DNA of 64,000 bases from Plastoroseomonas arctica (GCF_018128965.1 NZ_JAAEDH010000001.1:310001-374000), one strand, 5' to 3'. Shown: positions 51,761-61,830, counted from the first letter of the stretch. Notes: generated from the sequence alone by a model not told the origin. Numbers and translations: made by a program.

Positions 51761-53010
51761 TGTTCGGTCCCTTCGAGCGTATGATTGCCTTCAGGTATTT
51801 GCGCGCGCGCAAAGGGGAGCGGTTCGTCTCCCTCATCGCCTGGTTCAGCCTTATCGGGATCGCATTGGGCGTCGCGACGCTGATCATCGTGATGTCGGTG
51901 ATGAACGGCTTCCGCCAGGAATTGCTGGGCAAGATCCTGGGGCTGAACGGCCATATCGGCGCCTTTGCGATCGCCGGCCCGCTGCCGGATTACGACGCCA
52001 TCGCCGCGCGCATCCGCAACGTGCCCGGCGTCGTCTCCGCCACGCCCGTGGTCGAGGGGCAAGTGCTGCTAACCTCCGAAGGCGGCGGCGCCCGCGGCGG
52101 CCTCGCGCGCGGCATCAAGCCCGAGGATCTGCGCGCGCGGGAAATCATCGCCGGCAATATCATCGCCGGCACACTCGATGATTTCGGCGGCGAGGATTCC
52201 ATCGTCATCGGCCAGCGCCTGGCCAATGCCATGGGCCTGCGCATCGGCGACCGCATTACGCTGGTCTCGCCGCAGGGCCGCACTACCGTCTTCGGTTCCG
52301 TGCCGCGGCTGAAGGCCTATGTCGTCGTCGCCACCTTCGATGTCGGCATGAACGAGTATGACAGCAGCTACGTCTTCCTCCCGCTCGCCGCCGCGCAGAT
52401 CTATTTCCAGACTGGGCAGGGCGTCACCCAGGTGGAGACCTTCGTCACCGACCCGATCCGCGTTCGCCCGGTGATGCGCGCCATTCGAGAGGCGCTGGGG
52501 TCCACGCCTCTGCGCATCATCTCCTGGGAGGACCAGAACTCCTCCTTCTTCAACGCGGTGCAGGTGGAGCGGAACGTGATGTTCCTGATCCTGACGCTGA
52601 TCATCGTGGTGGCCGCCTTCAACATCGTCTCGAGCCTGATCATGATGGTGAAGGACAAGGGGCGCGATATCGCGATCCTGCGCACGATGGGGGCGACGCG
52701 CGGCGCGGTGATGCGGGTGTTCCTGCTCTGCGGCGCCTCGATCGGAATTTTGGGCACGCTCACCGGCTTCCTGCTGGGGATGGTATTCTGCTGGAACATC
52801 GAGAGCATCCGCCAGGGCCTGATGGCGTTGACCGGCACGCCGCTGTTCAGCCCCGAGGTGTATTTCCTCACCCGCCTTCCCGCGATCCTGGACTATGCCG
52901 AGGTCACGCAGGTGGTTCTGATGGCGCTCGGCCTGTCGCTGCTGGCGACCCTCTATCCCAGCTGGCGGGCGGCCAGGACGGATCCGGTGGTGGCCCTGCG
53001 CAATGAGTAA
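51760..53010 (+). CDS. lolC: Lipoprotein-releasing system permease (LolC/LolE family)
   Basis: 416 residues from ATG 51760. One N-terminal helix ([23 protein letters not shown]), a periplasmic domain (about 55-265), then three helices ([32 protein letters not shown] onward) give the four-helix FtsX/MacB layout. With LolD it pulls lipoproteins from the inner membrane for LolA. Only one permease gene is present, so it probably acts as a homodimer (LolF-like). Confidence 0.95.
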   Translation: MFGPFERMIAFRYLRARKGERFVSLIAWFSLIGIALGVATLIIVMSVMNGFRQELLGKILGLNGHIGAFAIAGPLPDYDAIAARIRNVPGVVSATPVVEGQVLLTSEGGGARGGLARGIKPEDLRAREIIAGNIIAGTLDDFGGEDSIVIGQRLANAMGLRIGDRITLVSPQGRTTVFGSVPRLKAYVVVATFDVGMNEYDSSYVFLPLAAAQIYFQTGQGVTQVETFVTDPIRVRPVMRAIREALGSTPLRIISWEDQNSSFFNAVQVERNVMFLILTLIIVVAAFNIVSSLIMMVKDKGRDIAILRTMGATRGAVMRVFLLCGASIGILGTLTGFLLGMVFCWNIESIRQGLMALTGTPLFSPEVYFLTRLPAILDYAEVTQVVLMALGLSLLATLYPSWRAARTDPVVALRNE

Positions 53011-53686
53011 CCCCCCGCCGCTTGAGCTCCGCGCCGTCACCCGCAGTTTTACCACCGAAGCTGGCGCCCTGCCGGTGCTGACCGGCGCCGACCTGACCAT
53101 CCAGGCGGGCGAGATCGTGGCACTCGTGGCCCCCTCGGGCACCGGCAAGTCGACGCTATTGCATCTCGCCGGTCTGCTGGAGATGCCCGATGGTGGTGAG
53201 GTCTTCATCGAGGGTCGCGCCGCCGGCAAACTCGCCGATGATGCGCGCACGACCATCCGGCGCGACACCATCGGCTTCGTCTACCAGTTCCATCATCTGC
53301 TGCCGGAATTCACCGCGGAGGAGAACATCATCCTCCCGCAGATGGCCGCAAAGACGGCGCATGGCGCCGCGACGATCCGCGCACGCGCCCTGCTCGCGAG
53401 CTTCGGGCTCGCGGGACGGGAGGGGCATCGGCCAGGCAAGCTTTCGGGCGGCGAGCAGCAGCGCGTCGCCATCGCCCGCGCGCTCGCGAATGCACCGCGG
53501 ATCCTCCTGGCCGACGAGCCGACCGGCAATCTCGACGTGGCGACCTCGGCGCGCGTATTTGCGGAGCTGATGCAGGCCGTGCGCGGGCAGGGGGTGGCCG
53601 CCCTCGTCGCGACGCACAACCCCGAACTGGCTCGGCAGATGGACCGGGTGGTGACGCTGCGCGACGGGCGCGTGACCGAAGCCTAG
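53003..53686 (+). CDS. lolD: Lipoprotein-releasing system ATP-binding protein
   Basis: 227 residues. Walker [23 protein letters not shown] signature [15 protein letters not shown], Walker [14 protein letters not shown] and the H-loop VATHNPEL are complete. It overlaps lolC by eight bases. Its TAG stop shares the sequence CTAG with the stop of the convergent HupE gene. Confidence 0.97.
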   Translation: MSNPPPLELRAVTRSFTTEAGALPVLTGADLTIQAGEIVALVAPSGTGKSTLLHLAGLLEMPDGGEVFIEGRAAGKLADDARTTIRRDTIGFVYQFHHLLPEFTAEENIILPQMAAKTAHGAATIRARALLASFGLAGREGHRPGKLSGGEQQRVAIARALANAPRILLADEPTGNLDVATSARVFAELMQAVRGQGVAALVATHNPELARQMDRVVTLRDGRVTEA

Positions 53687-54219
53687 ACCAAGGCGAGCGT
53701 CAGCCCCGCGACCGCCATGGCTGCGCCGGCGCCGCGCAGAGCGAAGCCGCCGCGCAAGATATAGCCGGCGGCCGCCCCCAGGCCATGGAGCACCGCCGTT
53801 CCCGCGAGCATCCCCGCAAGGAACAGCGCCCCGCCACCGGCCGGACCCTCGGCGCCATGCGCGAGCCCGTGGCAGAGACCAAAGCCGGCGACCGCGACAA
53901 GGGCCAGGGCGCCCACCGTGGGCACGGCCAGCGCCACAGCCAGGCCGAGTGCTGCGACCGAGAGCGCCACCGCGAGCTCGACACCGGGCGGGGCAAAGCC
54001 ACCGAGGCCCAGTGCGGCGCCCGCGGCCATCGCAGCGAGGAAGACTGCCGGCAGGCGCCAGCCGCCGCCCTGCGCCACCAGCATGCCGACCGCGACCATC
54101 GCCAGCAGATGATCGAGGCCAGCAAAGGGATGCAGGAAACCCGAGGCGCCGTGACCCGGATGCGCCGCGGCCGGGGAGGCGACGGCAAGCAGGGCAAGGG
54201 CGGCGAGCGCAGGCTTCAT
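53683..54219 (-). CDS. HupE/UreJ family membrane protein
   Basis: 178 residues from ATG 54219. A signal peptide ends SPAAA, followed by the family start [26 protein letters not shown] and later [13 protein letters not shown]. Six hydrophobic segments follow. The histidine-rich motif suggests metal (nickel or cobalt) uptake, as proposed for HupE and UreJ. No hydrogenase or urease genes are in the window, so the metal and its consumer are unknown. Confidence 0.92.
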   Translation of the reverse strand: MKPALAALALLAVASPAAAHPGHGASGFLHPFAGLDHLLAMVAVGMLVAQGGGWRLPAVFLAAMAAGAALGLGGFAPPGVELAVALSVAALGLAVALAVPTVGALALVAVAGFGLCHGLAHGAEGPAGGGALFLAGMLAGTAVLHGLGAAAGYILRGGFALRGAGAAMAVAGLTLALV

Positions 54220-54296
54220 GGTGCAGGTGTCCCGGTGAACCAAACGGCAGCTTCTGGCATCGCGCCGAGCGCCGCAAGCCGTGGTAAACTCGCCCG

Positions 54297-57200
54297 ATGG
54301 ATTCGACCGGCGGCTTCATTCACCTCCACGCGCATTCCGCCTATTCGATGAGCGAGGGCGCGATCAAGGCCGAGAAACTGCCGGTCCTGGCGGCGGCGGC
54401 AGGCATGCCGGCGGTCGCGCTGACCGACACGGCGAACCTGTTCGGCGCCCTCGAATTCGCCCAGGCCTGCGCGGCCAAGGGCATCCAGCCCATCATGGGT
54501 TGCCAGCTTGGCTTGGCCCGGATCGCCACCGACCCTGAGCGCCCGGAGGCTGCGCGCCAGAATCCGGACCCGATCGTGGCCCTGGCGCTGGATGCGCGCG
54601 GCTTCGACAACCTCCAGCGGCTTTCCTCGCACGGGTTTCTGCGCGACGACGCGTCGGGCCGCCCGGCCATCACGCTGGAGCTGCTCGCGCAGCACGCCGA
54701 GGGTATCTTCCTGCTCACCGGCGGCACCACCGGCCCGCTGGGCCGGCTGCTGGGCGAGGGGCGGCGCGATGCCGCCGCCCGCCTACTCGCCCAGTTGGCA
54801 GAGGCCTTTTCCGGCCGCGTCGCGGTGGAGCTGCACCGTCACGGCCTAGCCATCGAGCGCCTGATCGAGCCCGGGCTGCTCAGCTTGGCCGATGCGGCGC
54901 GGCTTCCGATCGTGGCCGCCAACGACATCTACTTCGCCGAGACCAAGACCCATGAGGCGCATGACGCGCTGCTCTGCATCGCCGCCTCGCGCACCATGGC
55001 GGAGCAGGACCGCCGGCGGGTCACGCCGGAGCACTGGTTCAAGCCCGCTTCCGCCATGCGGACACTCTTCGCGGACTTGCCGGATGCCTGCGACAACACG
55101 ATGGCCATCGCGCGGATGAGCGCCGTGATGGCCGAGACGAAGAAGCCGGCACTGCCGATCTGCCCCAAGGTCCGGCCCGGCATGAGCGAGGCCGAGACGC
55201 TGCGCGCCGATGCCGTTGCCGGGCTGGAGGCGCGACTAGAGGCACTCGGCGAGGCTGGACTCTCCGCCCCGCGCGAGACCTATGTCACGCGTCTCGACTA
55301 CGAGCTGACCGTCATCGAGAACATGGGGTTCGCGGGCTATTTTCTAATCGTCGCCGACTTTATTGGCTGGGCGAAGGCGAACAAGATCCCGGTCGGCCCC
55401 GGCCGTGGCTCCGGCGCGGGATCGGTCGCGGCCTGGGCGCTGTTGATCACCGACCTCGACCCGCTGCGCTTCGGGCTGCTATTCGAGCGCTTCCTGAACC
55501 CCGAGCGCGTCTCGATGCCCGACTTCGACATCGATTTCTGCCAGGACAAGCGTGACAAGGTCATCGAATATGTCGTTGACCAGTATGGATACGACCGCGT
55601 CGCGCAGATCATCACCTTCGGCAAGCTGCAGGCCAAGGCCGCCGTGCGCGATGTCGGCCGCGTGCTCGGCCTGCCTTATGGCCAGGTGGACAAGATCGCG
55701 ACGCTGATCCCGTTCAACCCGGCCAAGCCCGTCACCCTCAGCCAGGCGATCGAGGGCGAGGAGAAGCTGCGCCAAGCGCGCGACAGCGACGAGCAGGTTG
55801 CCCGGCTACTCGACATTGCCCTGCAATTAGAAGGGCTTTACCGCAATGCCTCAACCCACGCCGCAGGCGTGGTCATCGGGCGAGAGCCGCTGATCGGCAT
55901 CGTGCCGCTCTACCGCGACGCGCGGACCGAGATGCAGATGCTGGTCACGCAATACTCGATGAAATACGTCGAGCAGGCGAGCCTGGTGAAGTTCGACTTC
56001 CTTGGCCTCAAGACACTGACCGTCATCGAGAAGACACTCGAAATCCTGGCCGGGCAGGGGGTTGCGGTGGATATCGCAACCATCCCCTTGGATGACGCGC
56101 CCACCTTCGCCATGCTCCGCAAGGGCGATGCGGCGGGCGTGTTCCAGTTCGAAGGGCAGGGGATGCGCGACTGCCTACGGCAGATGCGGGTGGACCGGTT
56201 CGAAGACCTGATCGCCGCCGTGGCGCTCTATCGGCCGGGTCCCATGGCGAACATCCCCTCCTACTGCCAGCGCAAGGCAGGAGAGAAATGGGAAAGCCCG
56301 CATCCGGCCATCCACCACATCCTCTCCGAGACCTACGGCATCATGGTCTACCAGGAGCAGGTGATGCAGATTGCCCAGGATCTGGCGGGCTACTCTCTCG
56401 GGGCCGCGGACCTGCTGCGCCGTGCCATGGGCAAGAAGATCCGCTCGGAAATGGCGACACAGCGCGAGATCTTCGCCAAGGGTGCCACCGAGCGCGGCGT
56501 GAGTGCGGAGAAAGCCGGCGAGATCTTCGACCTGATGGAGCGCTTCGCCGATTACGGCTTCAACAAATCCCACGCCGCCGCCTATGCCCTGGTCAGCTAC
56601 CAGACCGCCTGGCTGAAGGCGAACCACACCGTCGCGTTCCTCGCCGCGTCGATGTCGCTCGACATGGGAAATACGGACAAGCTCGCCGGGCACATGCAGG
56701 AAGCCGCGCGGCTAGGCGTGCCGGTGCTGCCGCCGGACATCAACAAGAGTGCCCATGACTTTGTCGTCGAAGAAGCGCCCGAGGGTAAGCCGGCGATCCG
56801 CTTCGCGCTCTCGGCCGTGAAGCGCGTCGGTGAGGGCGCGATGAAGGACCTGTGTGCGGCGCGTGCGGTGGGCGGGCCGTTCACCTCAATCTCCGATTTC
56901 ACCGGGCGGGTGGAACCGCGACTGCTCAACAAGATGCAGATCGAGAACCTCGGCAAGGCCGGCGCCTTCGACGCGCTCTGCGCCAACCGTGCGAGCCTGG
57001 TGGCGGGTGCGGAGGTGCTCATCCGCCGTGCCCAGTCCGCCGCGGAGGAACGCGAGAGCGGGCAGATCGGCCTGTTCGGGGCGGACGCGCAGCGCAATGA
57101 GCCCATCCGGCTGCCGGCGATCCCGGACTGGCCCTTGTTGGAAAAGCTCGCCTATGAGGCCGAGGCGGTGGGCTTTCACCTCTCCGCCCATCCGCTTGAT

Positions 57201-57758
57201 ACCTACAAGATCACGCTCAAGCGCCTGGGCGTGGTGGGGTCCGCCGCCATCTCGGACCGGGCGCGTGCCGGCACCACCCGGATGAAGCTCGCCGGCACGG
57301 TGGTGAACGCGAAGGAGCGCACCACCAAGACCGGCAGCCGAATGGCCTGGGTGCGGCTGTCCGACTCGCAGGGCGGGTTCGAAGTGACCTGCTTCTCCGA
57401 GGTGCTGAACCGCTCGCGCGAGTTGCTGGTCGAAGGGCGCGCCATTCTGGTGACCGCCGAGGCCAAGATGGAGGGAGAGGCGCTGCGCCTCACCGCGCAG
57501 GAGGTCGAGAGCCTGGAGAAGGCGGCGGCAGGCATCGCCCAGGGCGTGCGACTCTGGCTCGACCAGACCGCGGCGGTGGAGCCCATCCGTCTGCTGCTGG
57601 AACGCGAGGGCCGCGGGAAGGGTCGCGTCGTGCTGGTGCCGATGACCGGACCCGGCCAGGAGGTGGAGCTCGCTTTGCCCGGCAGCTTCAACGTCGGTCC
57701 GCGACTGATGCAGGCGATGAAGGTCGTGCCGGGCGTCGCAAGCGTCGAGGAGCTTTGA
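54297..57758 (+). CDS. dnaE: DNA polymerase III alpha subunit
   Basis: 1153 residues. An N-terminal PHP domain begins HLHAHSAYSMSEGAIKAEKL. Polymerase motifs are GPGRGSGAGSVAAWAL near 370 and PDFDIDFCQDKRDKVI near 407, which carries the catalytic aspartates; YGFNKSHAAAYALVSYQTAWLK near 755 is also conserved. A helix-hairpin-helix region and an OB domain follow (about 990-1075). It is the replicative polymerase. It is divergent from HupE with a 77-base gap. Confidence 0.98.
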   Translation: MDSTGGFIHLHAHSAYSMSEGAIKAEKLPVLAAAAGMPAVALTDTANLFGALEFAQACAAKGIQPIMGCQLGLARIATDPERPEAARQNPDPIVALALDARGFDNLQRLSSHGFLRDDASGRPAITLELLAQHAEGIFLLTGGTTGPLGRLLGEGRRDAAARLLAQLAEAFSGRVAVELHRHGLAIERLIEPGLLSLADAARLPIVAANDIYFAETKTHEAHDALLCIAASRTMAEQDRRRVTPEHWFKPASAMRTLFADLPDACDNTMAIARMSAVMAETKKPALPICPKVRPGMSEAETLRADAVAGLEARLEALGEAGLSAPRETYVTRLDYELTVIENMGFAGYFLIVADFIGWAKANKIPVGPGRGSGAGSVAAWALLITDLDPLRFGLLFERFLNPERVSMPDFDIDFCQDKRDKVIEYVVDQYGYDRVAQIITFGKLQAKAAVRDVGRVLGLPYGQVDKIATLIPFNPAKPVTLSQAIEGEEKLRQARDSDEQVARLLDIALQLEGLYRNASTHAAGVVIGREPLIGIVPLYRDARTEMQMLVTQYSMKYVEQASLVKFDFLGLKTLTVIEKTLEILAGQGVAVDIATIPLDDAPTFAMLRKGDAAGVFQFEGQGMRDCLRQMRVDRFEDLIAAVALYRPGPMANIPSYCQRKAGEKWESPHPAIHHILSETYGIMVYQEQVMQIAQDLAGYSLGAADLLRRAMGKKIRSEMATQREIFAKGATERGVSAEKAGEIFDLMERFADYGFNKSHAAAYALVSYQTAWLKANHTVAFLAASMSLDMGNTDKLAGHMQEAARLGVPVLPPDINKSAHDFVVEEAPEGKPAIRFALSAVKRVGEGAMKDLCAARAVGGPFTSISDFTGRVEPRLLNKMQIENLGKAGAFDALCANRASLVAGAEVLIRRAQSAAEERESGQIGLFGADAQRNEPIRLPAIPDWPLLEKLAYEAEAVGFHLSAHPLDTYKITLKRLGVVGSAAISDRARAGTTRMKLAGTVVNAKERTTKTGSRMAWVRLSDSQGGFEVTCFSEVLNRSRELLVEGRAILVTAEAKMEGEALRLTAQEVESLEKAAAGIAQGVRLWLDQTAAVEPIRLLLEREGRGKGRVVLVPMTGPGQEVELALPGSFNVGPRLMQAMKVVPGVASVEEL

Positions 57759-57825
57759 TTTGCCCCACAGGCTTATCCCCCATCGTTTTTCTTTCCATAA
57801 TGTATCTTATGCGGCAATTGGATGA

Positions 57826-57834
57826 TGTGGATAA
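57826..57834 (-). promoter_or_regulatory. Consensus DnaA box between dnaE and mazG
   Basis: TGTGGATAA on the plus strand is the exact complement of the TTATCCACA consensus. A degenerate copy (TTATCCCCC) lies about 50 bases upstream on the plus strand, near 57773, and the bases between are AT-rich. It could tie mazG expression to DnaA; there are too few boxes for an origin. Confidence 0.4.
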
Positions 57835-57893
57835 TACCTCTCGCCTGACCTCTCCTTCGATCTCAATCGCTTAGCGCCCCACGAGGCCCCGCC

Positions 57894-58703
57894 ATGCCCA
57901 GCGCCCTATCCCCTGCCGATGCCCTAAACCGGCTGCTCGCCACCATGGCGCGGCTGCGAGATCCGGTTGGCGGCTGCCCTTGGGACCTGGTGCAGGATTT
58001 CGCGACCATCGCGCCCTATACGATCGAGGAGGCCTACGAGGTCGAGGATGCCATCCACCGCGGCGACCGCGGTGCACTGCTCGATGAGCTTGGCGACCTA
58101 CTCTTCCAGACGGTCTACCACGCGCAAATGGCTGAAGAAGAAGGCGCTTTTGCCTTCGCCGACGTGGCGGAAACTATTCACAGGAAGATGGTCCTGCGCC
58201 ATCCGCACGTCTTCGCCGACTCCGAGGCACGCACCGCCGCCGAGCAGACCCAGGCCTGGGAGGCGCAGAAAGCCGGCGAGCGCGCCGCCCGTGCTGAAAC
58301 TGGCACGCTGGCGGGGATCCCCCTCGCCCTCCCTGCCCTGACCCGTGCCCAGAAGCTCACCCGCCGCGCGGGCCGCGTGAGGTTCGACTGGCCGGACGCC
58401 GCCGCCGTGCTGGACAAGCTGGAGGAGGAGGCCGCGGAGCTGAGGGCCGAGCTGCCCACCGCGGACCCCGCGCGCCTTGCCGATGAGGTAGGCGACCTGT
58501 TGTTCGTGCTGGCCAACCTCGCGCGCAAGCTGGACCTTGATGCCGAGGCCTGCCTGCGCGGCGCGAACCGCAAGTTCGAGCGTCGCTTCGGGGTCATCGA
58601 GGCCACTCTGGCCCAGGATGGCCGCACGCCGGCGGACGTCTCGCTGGAGCAGATGGAAGAGCTCTGGAAGCAGGCCAAACGCCAGGAGCGCGGCGAGACA
58701 TGA
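57894..58703 (+). CDS. mazG: Nucleoside triphosphate pyrophosphohydrolase
   Basis: 269 residues with two MazG domains. The first has LRDPVGGCPWDLVQDFATIAPYTIEEAYEVEDAI and LLDELGDLLFQTVYHAQMAEE; the second has KLEEEAAELRAE and LADEVGDLLFVLANLARKL. The ExxE...ExxD metal residues are present in both. It removes non-canonical NTPs and may affect ppGpp. GAGG precedes the ATG. It overlaps the next frame as ATGA. Confidence 0.96.
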   Translation: MPSALSPADALNRLLATMARLRDPVGGCPWDLVQDFATIAPYTIEEAYEVEDAIHRGDRGALLDELGDLLFQTVYHAQMAEEEGAFAFADVAETIHRKMVLRHPHVFADSEARTAAEQTQAWEAQKAGERAARAETGTLAGIPLALPALTRAQKLTRRAGRVRFDWPDAAAVLDKLEEEAAELRAELPTADPARLADEVGDLLFVLANLARKLDLDAEACLRGANRKFERRFGVIEATLAQDGRTPADVSLEQMEELWKQAKRQERGET

Positions 58704-59563
58704 TCCGCGCGTTGATCCTTGCTCTGCTGCTGGCCCCGCCTGCCCTGGCGCAGACCCTGTTCGATGCAGGACGCGTCGGCATGGTCGAAATGTACCGCCC
58801 GCAGTCGGGGGAGGATGACCGCCCGCAGCTCCGCCTCGTCCGCGGCGGGCAGAGGCTGTGGCAGACGCGCGCGTGGGGCTTCGAGGTGCTGGACCCACCG
58901 CTGCGGACGGCCGTCGACACGCCCATGCTCACGGGCATCACCGGCTGGTCCGGAGGCGCCTATTGCTGCTGGACCCTGCATGTCTTCGCCCGCACGGCCC
59001 AGGGCCTGGCCCACGCCGGCGACATCCCGTTGGGCAAGCGCTCACCGGAGCATCTGCGCCTGCAGGAACCGGACTCCACGCTCATCCGCATCGCCGACCC
59101 GGCGCATGATTTCTGGGACTATGTGAGCAGCCTGGGCGCGGATATCGGCCCCCTCGTGCCCTTCGCCTGGGACGGACGGCGCCTGGCCGCCGATGCCGCG
59201 GCGATGCGCCGCGCCTCCGCCGCTGACTGCCCCGCGGTGCCGACTCCGGATCCCGGGAGCTGGTCCCGCTTCAACCCTGGCCAGCCAAACCCGGCCACTG
59301 AGCTTGCCCGGGCGTCCCTGTGCCGGATCTACATCGGCCAGGCCGCGTCCGTCGACCAGGTGTTGGCACTCTTCCCCGCGGAGGAGCGCGCCTTGCGGGA
59401 GGCGACGGAGCGCCAGATGAAGGCGCGTCTGGCCTGTTCCACCCATGCCGCGATCCTGCGCCGCATCAACGACCGCACGCCGCTCATCCCGACGACGTGC
59501 CGCCAGAATGGCCCGGATTACACGGCCGTTTCCACGCTTCTCGAAAGGCGGCCGAGCCGTTAG
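58700..59563 (+). CDS. Exported protein of unknown function
   Basis: 287 residues. A signal peptide (IRALILALLLAPPALAQ) is followed by a region I do not recognise. It has six cysteines after the signal (a pair in GAYCCWTLHVF, then single ones near residues 175, 210, 249 and 271), compatible with three disulfides in the periplasm. It is translationally coupled to mazG, though a periplasmic protein cannot share MazG's cytosolic task. Its TAG stop overlaps the convergent pirin stop in TTAG. Confidence 0.75.
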   Translation: MIRALILALLLAPPALAQTLFDAGRVGMVEMYRPQSGEDDRPQLRLVRGGQRLWQTRAWGFEVLDPPLRTAVDTPMLTGITGWSGGAYCCWTLHVFARTAQGLAHAGDIPLGKRSPEHLRLQEPDSTLIRIADPAHDFWDYVSSLGADIGPLVPFAWDGRRLAADAAAMRRASAADCPAVPTPDPGSWSRFNPGQPNPATELARASLCRIYIGQAASVDQVLALFPAEERALREATERQMKARLACSTHAAILRRINDRTPLIPTTCRQNGPDYTAVSTLLERRPSR

Positions 59564-60483
59564 CCGCGCATCACGGGCAAGGGGATGAACTCCGCCTCAT
59601 CGCCCCGCACCTTCGCAAAGCGGCCGGCCTGCCAATCCGCCTTGGCCTGCTCGATCCGGTCCCGACGCGAGGAGACGAAATTCCAGAAGATGTGGCGCGG
59701 CCCATCCATCACCGCCCCACCCAGCAGCAGCAACCGCGCGCCGGACTCGCCCGCGGTCAAGGCGAGCGCGTCCTTGGCGCGGAACAGCAGCATCCGGCCC
59801 GCCTCGAACCGCACGCCGGCCACCGAGACGCTGCCCGAGACGATGTAGGCGGCACGCTCCTCATGCTGCTCGGGCAGCGGCACGCGGGCACCGGGTGCCA
59901 GGATTGCGTCGGCATAGAAGCAGGGCGAGGCGCCCGTCACGGGCGAGCGCAGCCCCCACCCCTCCCCGGCGATCAGCCGCAGCGCCAGGCCGTCCTCCTC
60001 GACCAGCGGCAGCGTTTCCGCCGCGTGATGCGCGAAGGCAGGTGCGATTTCCTCCTGGTCCTTGGGCAGCGCGGCCCAGCTCTGGATGCCGAACAGGGCG
60101 CGCGTGCGGTCCCGCGTGGCGGCGTCGCTGCGTTCGGAATGCGCGATGCCGCTGCCGGCCGTCATCCAGTTCAGCGCGCCCGGGGCGATCGCCTGCTGCA
60201 CGCCGAGGCTGTCGCGGTGCAGGATCTCGCCCTCGAAGAGGTAGGTCACGGTCGAAAGCCCGATATGCGGATGCGGCCGCACATCCAGGCCCGTGCCGGT
60301 AAGGAACTCGCCCGGGCCCATCTGATCGAAGAAGATGAAGGGACCGACCATCTGACGCTCCTGCGCGGGCAGCGCGCGGCGCACCTCGAACCCGCCCACG
60401 TCGTGGGCGCGCGGGATGATCACCGCCTCCAGCCCGGGCGGCGGCGCGGGACAGTTCGGGTCCTCCGCTTCCAGCCGGCTCAT
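59560..60483 (-). CDS. Pirin family protein
   Basis: 307 residues, bicupin fold. The metal site is complete: RPHPHIGLSTVTYLFEGE supplies two histidines, and MTAGSGIAHSERSD supplies a histidine and a glutamate. Bacterial pirins can act as quercetin dioxygenases or redox-sensing cofactors; the role here is unknown. It is the last gene of the minus-strand run from hfq, overlapping greB as ATGA. Confidence 0.93.
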   Translation of the reverse strand: MSRLEAEDPNCPAPPPGLEAVIIPRAHDVGGFEVRRALPAQERQMVGPFIFFDQMGPGEFLTGTGLDVRPHPHIGLSTVTYLFEGEILHRDSLGVQQAIAPGALNWMTAGSGIAHSERSDAATRDRTRALFGIQSWAALPKDQEEIAPAFAHHAAETLPLVEEDGLALRLIAGEGWGLRSPVTGASPCFYADAILAPGARVPLPEQHEERAAYIVSGSVSVAGVRFEAGRMLLFRAKDALALTAGESGARLLLLGGAVMDGPRHIFWNFVSSRRDRIEQAKADWQAGRFAKVRGDEAEFIPLPVMRG

Positions 60484-61016
60484 GGCGTCGCATCCGGATA
60501 GCTGATCTGCATCACTTCGATCTCCTCCATGCCCGCCGGCGTGCGCAGCCGCACCGTGTCGCCCACTCGCTTGCCCAGCAAGGCCCGCGCGATCGGCGCC
60601 ACCCAGGAGATGCGGCCGAGATCGGGTTCCGCCTCGTCTACGCCGACGATCGTGATCCGGATCTCGCTGTCATCGGCACGTGCATAGGTGACGCTTGCGC
60701 CGAAGAACACCTGGTCCCGCCGGGTCTGCGCGCCCGGATCGACCACCTGCACCCGCTCCAGCCGCTTGGTGATGAACCGCACCCGACGGTCGATCTCATG
60801 CAGCCGCCGCTTGCCATACTTGTAGTCGGCATTCTCCGACCGGTCGCCAAGCGATGCGGCCCAGGACACGATCTCGACCACCTTGGGCCGCTCCTCCACC
60901 CAGAGACGCTTCAGCTCCGCCTGCAACCCCGCCGCCCCGGGCGCGGTCATGTAGAAGGGGGTGCCTGAGGGCAGGCCGGGCGGCCCGGCCTGGTCATCCT
61001 CGTCCGCGTCAGCCAA
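60480..61016 (-). CDS. greB: Transcription elongation factor GreB
   Basis: 178 residues from TTG 61016. The internal ATG at FYMTAPG would cut into the first coiled-coil strand region, so the TTG is preferred. WAASLGDRSENADYKYGKRRLHEIDRRVRFITKRLE is the long coiled coil whose acidic tip (Asp and Glu in DRSENAD) rescues backtracked RNA polymerase; the YGKRRLHEIDRRVRF part marks GreB rather than GreA. The C-terminal FKBP-like domain starts near 100. It overlaps the upstream phosphatase gene by eight bases. Confidence 0.93.
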   Translation of the reverse strand: MADADEDDQAGPPGLPSGTPFYMTAPGAAGLQAELKRLWVEERPKVVEIVSWAASLGDRSENADYKYGKRRLHEIDRRVRFITKRLERVQVVDPGAQTRRDQVFFGASVTYARADDSEIRITIVGVDEAEPDLGRISWVAPIARALLGKRVGDTVRLRTPAGMEEIEVMQISYPDATP

Positions 61017-61830
61017 GCAGGGCGTCCCGCGCTTCGGCCCAGCTCGCCTCGTCGGGTGCCGCGATCAGGCCGCCGCTGTGCACGAGCGGCGAGTAGGGGG
61101 CGCCGTCGAAGCGCGCCGAGAAGCCGCCGGCCTCGGCATGAATGAGCACGCCGGGCGCGTGATCCCACGGCATCATCTTGTTGTAGAGAAGCATATGCGC
61201 CGCCCCAGAGGCGACCAGCCGATACTCATGCGCCGAACAGCGATACCCCACGGCCGAGGCGAGCTTGCCCATGTTCCCGGTCACGGTCGAACGCTGCGGC
61301 TCGCGCAGGTAGCCCCACGAGATCGCGCCCACCATCTGTGCCACGGGAACGGGTGCAGCGACGCGGAGCGGCGCACGCGATCCATCCTCGCGCTCCACCC
61401 AGGCACCCTGCCCGACAAGCGCAATGGCGCAGTCATCGGCGAAGGGCTCGTGGATCCAGCCCGCCTCGACCACACTGTCTCGGATCGCGGCCACCATGCA
61501 GCCGAACAGCGGCACGCCGGCGGCGAAGTTCGAGGTCCCATCCACCGGGTCCACCACGAAGGCGAGGCCCGGCTCGGCAAGGCGATAGAGCAGGTCCGGA
61601 TCCGCTGCCGTGCCTTCCTCGCCGACGACGACGCAGCCGGGAAACATCCGCAGCAGCCCGGCGCGGATGACGAGCTCTGCGCCTTCATCGGCATCGGTGA
61701 CCAAGTCGAGCGGTCCGGACTTCGTGCGGATTGCGCCGGGGCCGAGGTTGCGGAAGCGCGGCAGGACCTCGGCTCGGACGGCCTCGCGCAGCAGCCGCGC
61801 GACGGCGCTCGCCTCGGCGCGCGTGATCAT
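61009..61830 (-). CDS. Inositol-monophosphatase family protein
   Basis: 273 residues from ATG 61830. Metal-binding motifs are DLVTDADEGAE near 50, VGEEG near 75, FVVDPVDGTSNFAAGVPLFG near 95 and MPWDHAPGVLIHAEAGG near 220. The family covers inositol-1-phosphatase, histidinol-phosphatase and 3',5'-bisphosphate nucleotidase; the sequence does not separate them with certainty. It is coupled to hflX by an ATGA overlap. Confidence 0.92.
   Translation of the reverse strand: MITRAEASAVARLLREAVRAEVLPRFRNLGPGAIRTKSGPLDLVTDADEGAELVIRAGLLRMFPGCVVVGEEGTAADPDLLYRLAEPGLAFVVDPVDGTSNFAAGVPLFGCMVAAIRDSVVEAGWIHEPFADDCAIALVGQGAWVEREDGSRAPLRVAAPVPVAQMVGAISWGYLREPQRSTVTGNMGKLASAVGYRCSAHEYRLVASGAAHMLLYNKMMPWDHAPGVLIHAEAGGFSARFDGAPYSPLVHSGGLIAAPDEASWAEARDALLG

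Noticed and set aside
57765-57840. Replication origin between dnaE and mazG
   Set aside because: Only one perfect DnaA box and one poor one are present. No 13-mer array, partition genes or typical origin neighbours are seen.
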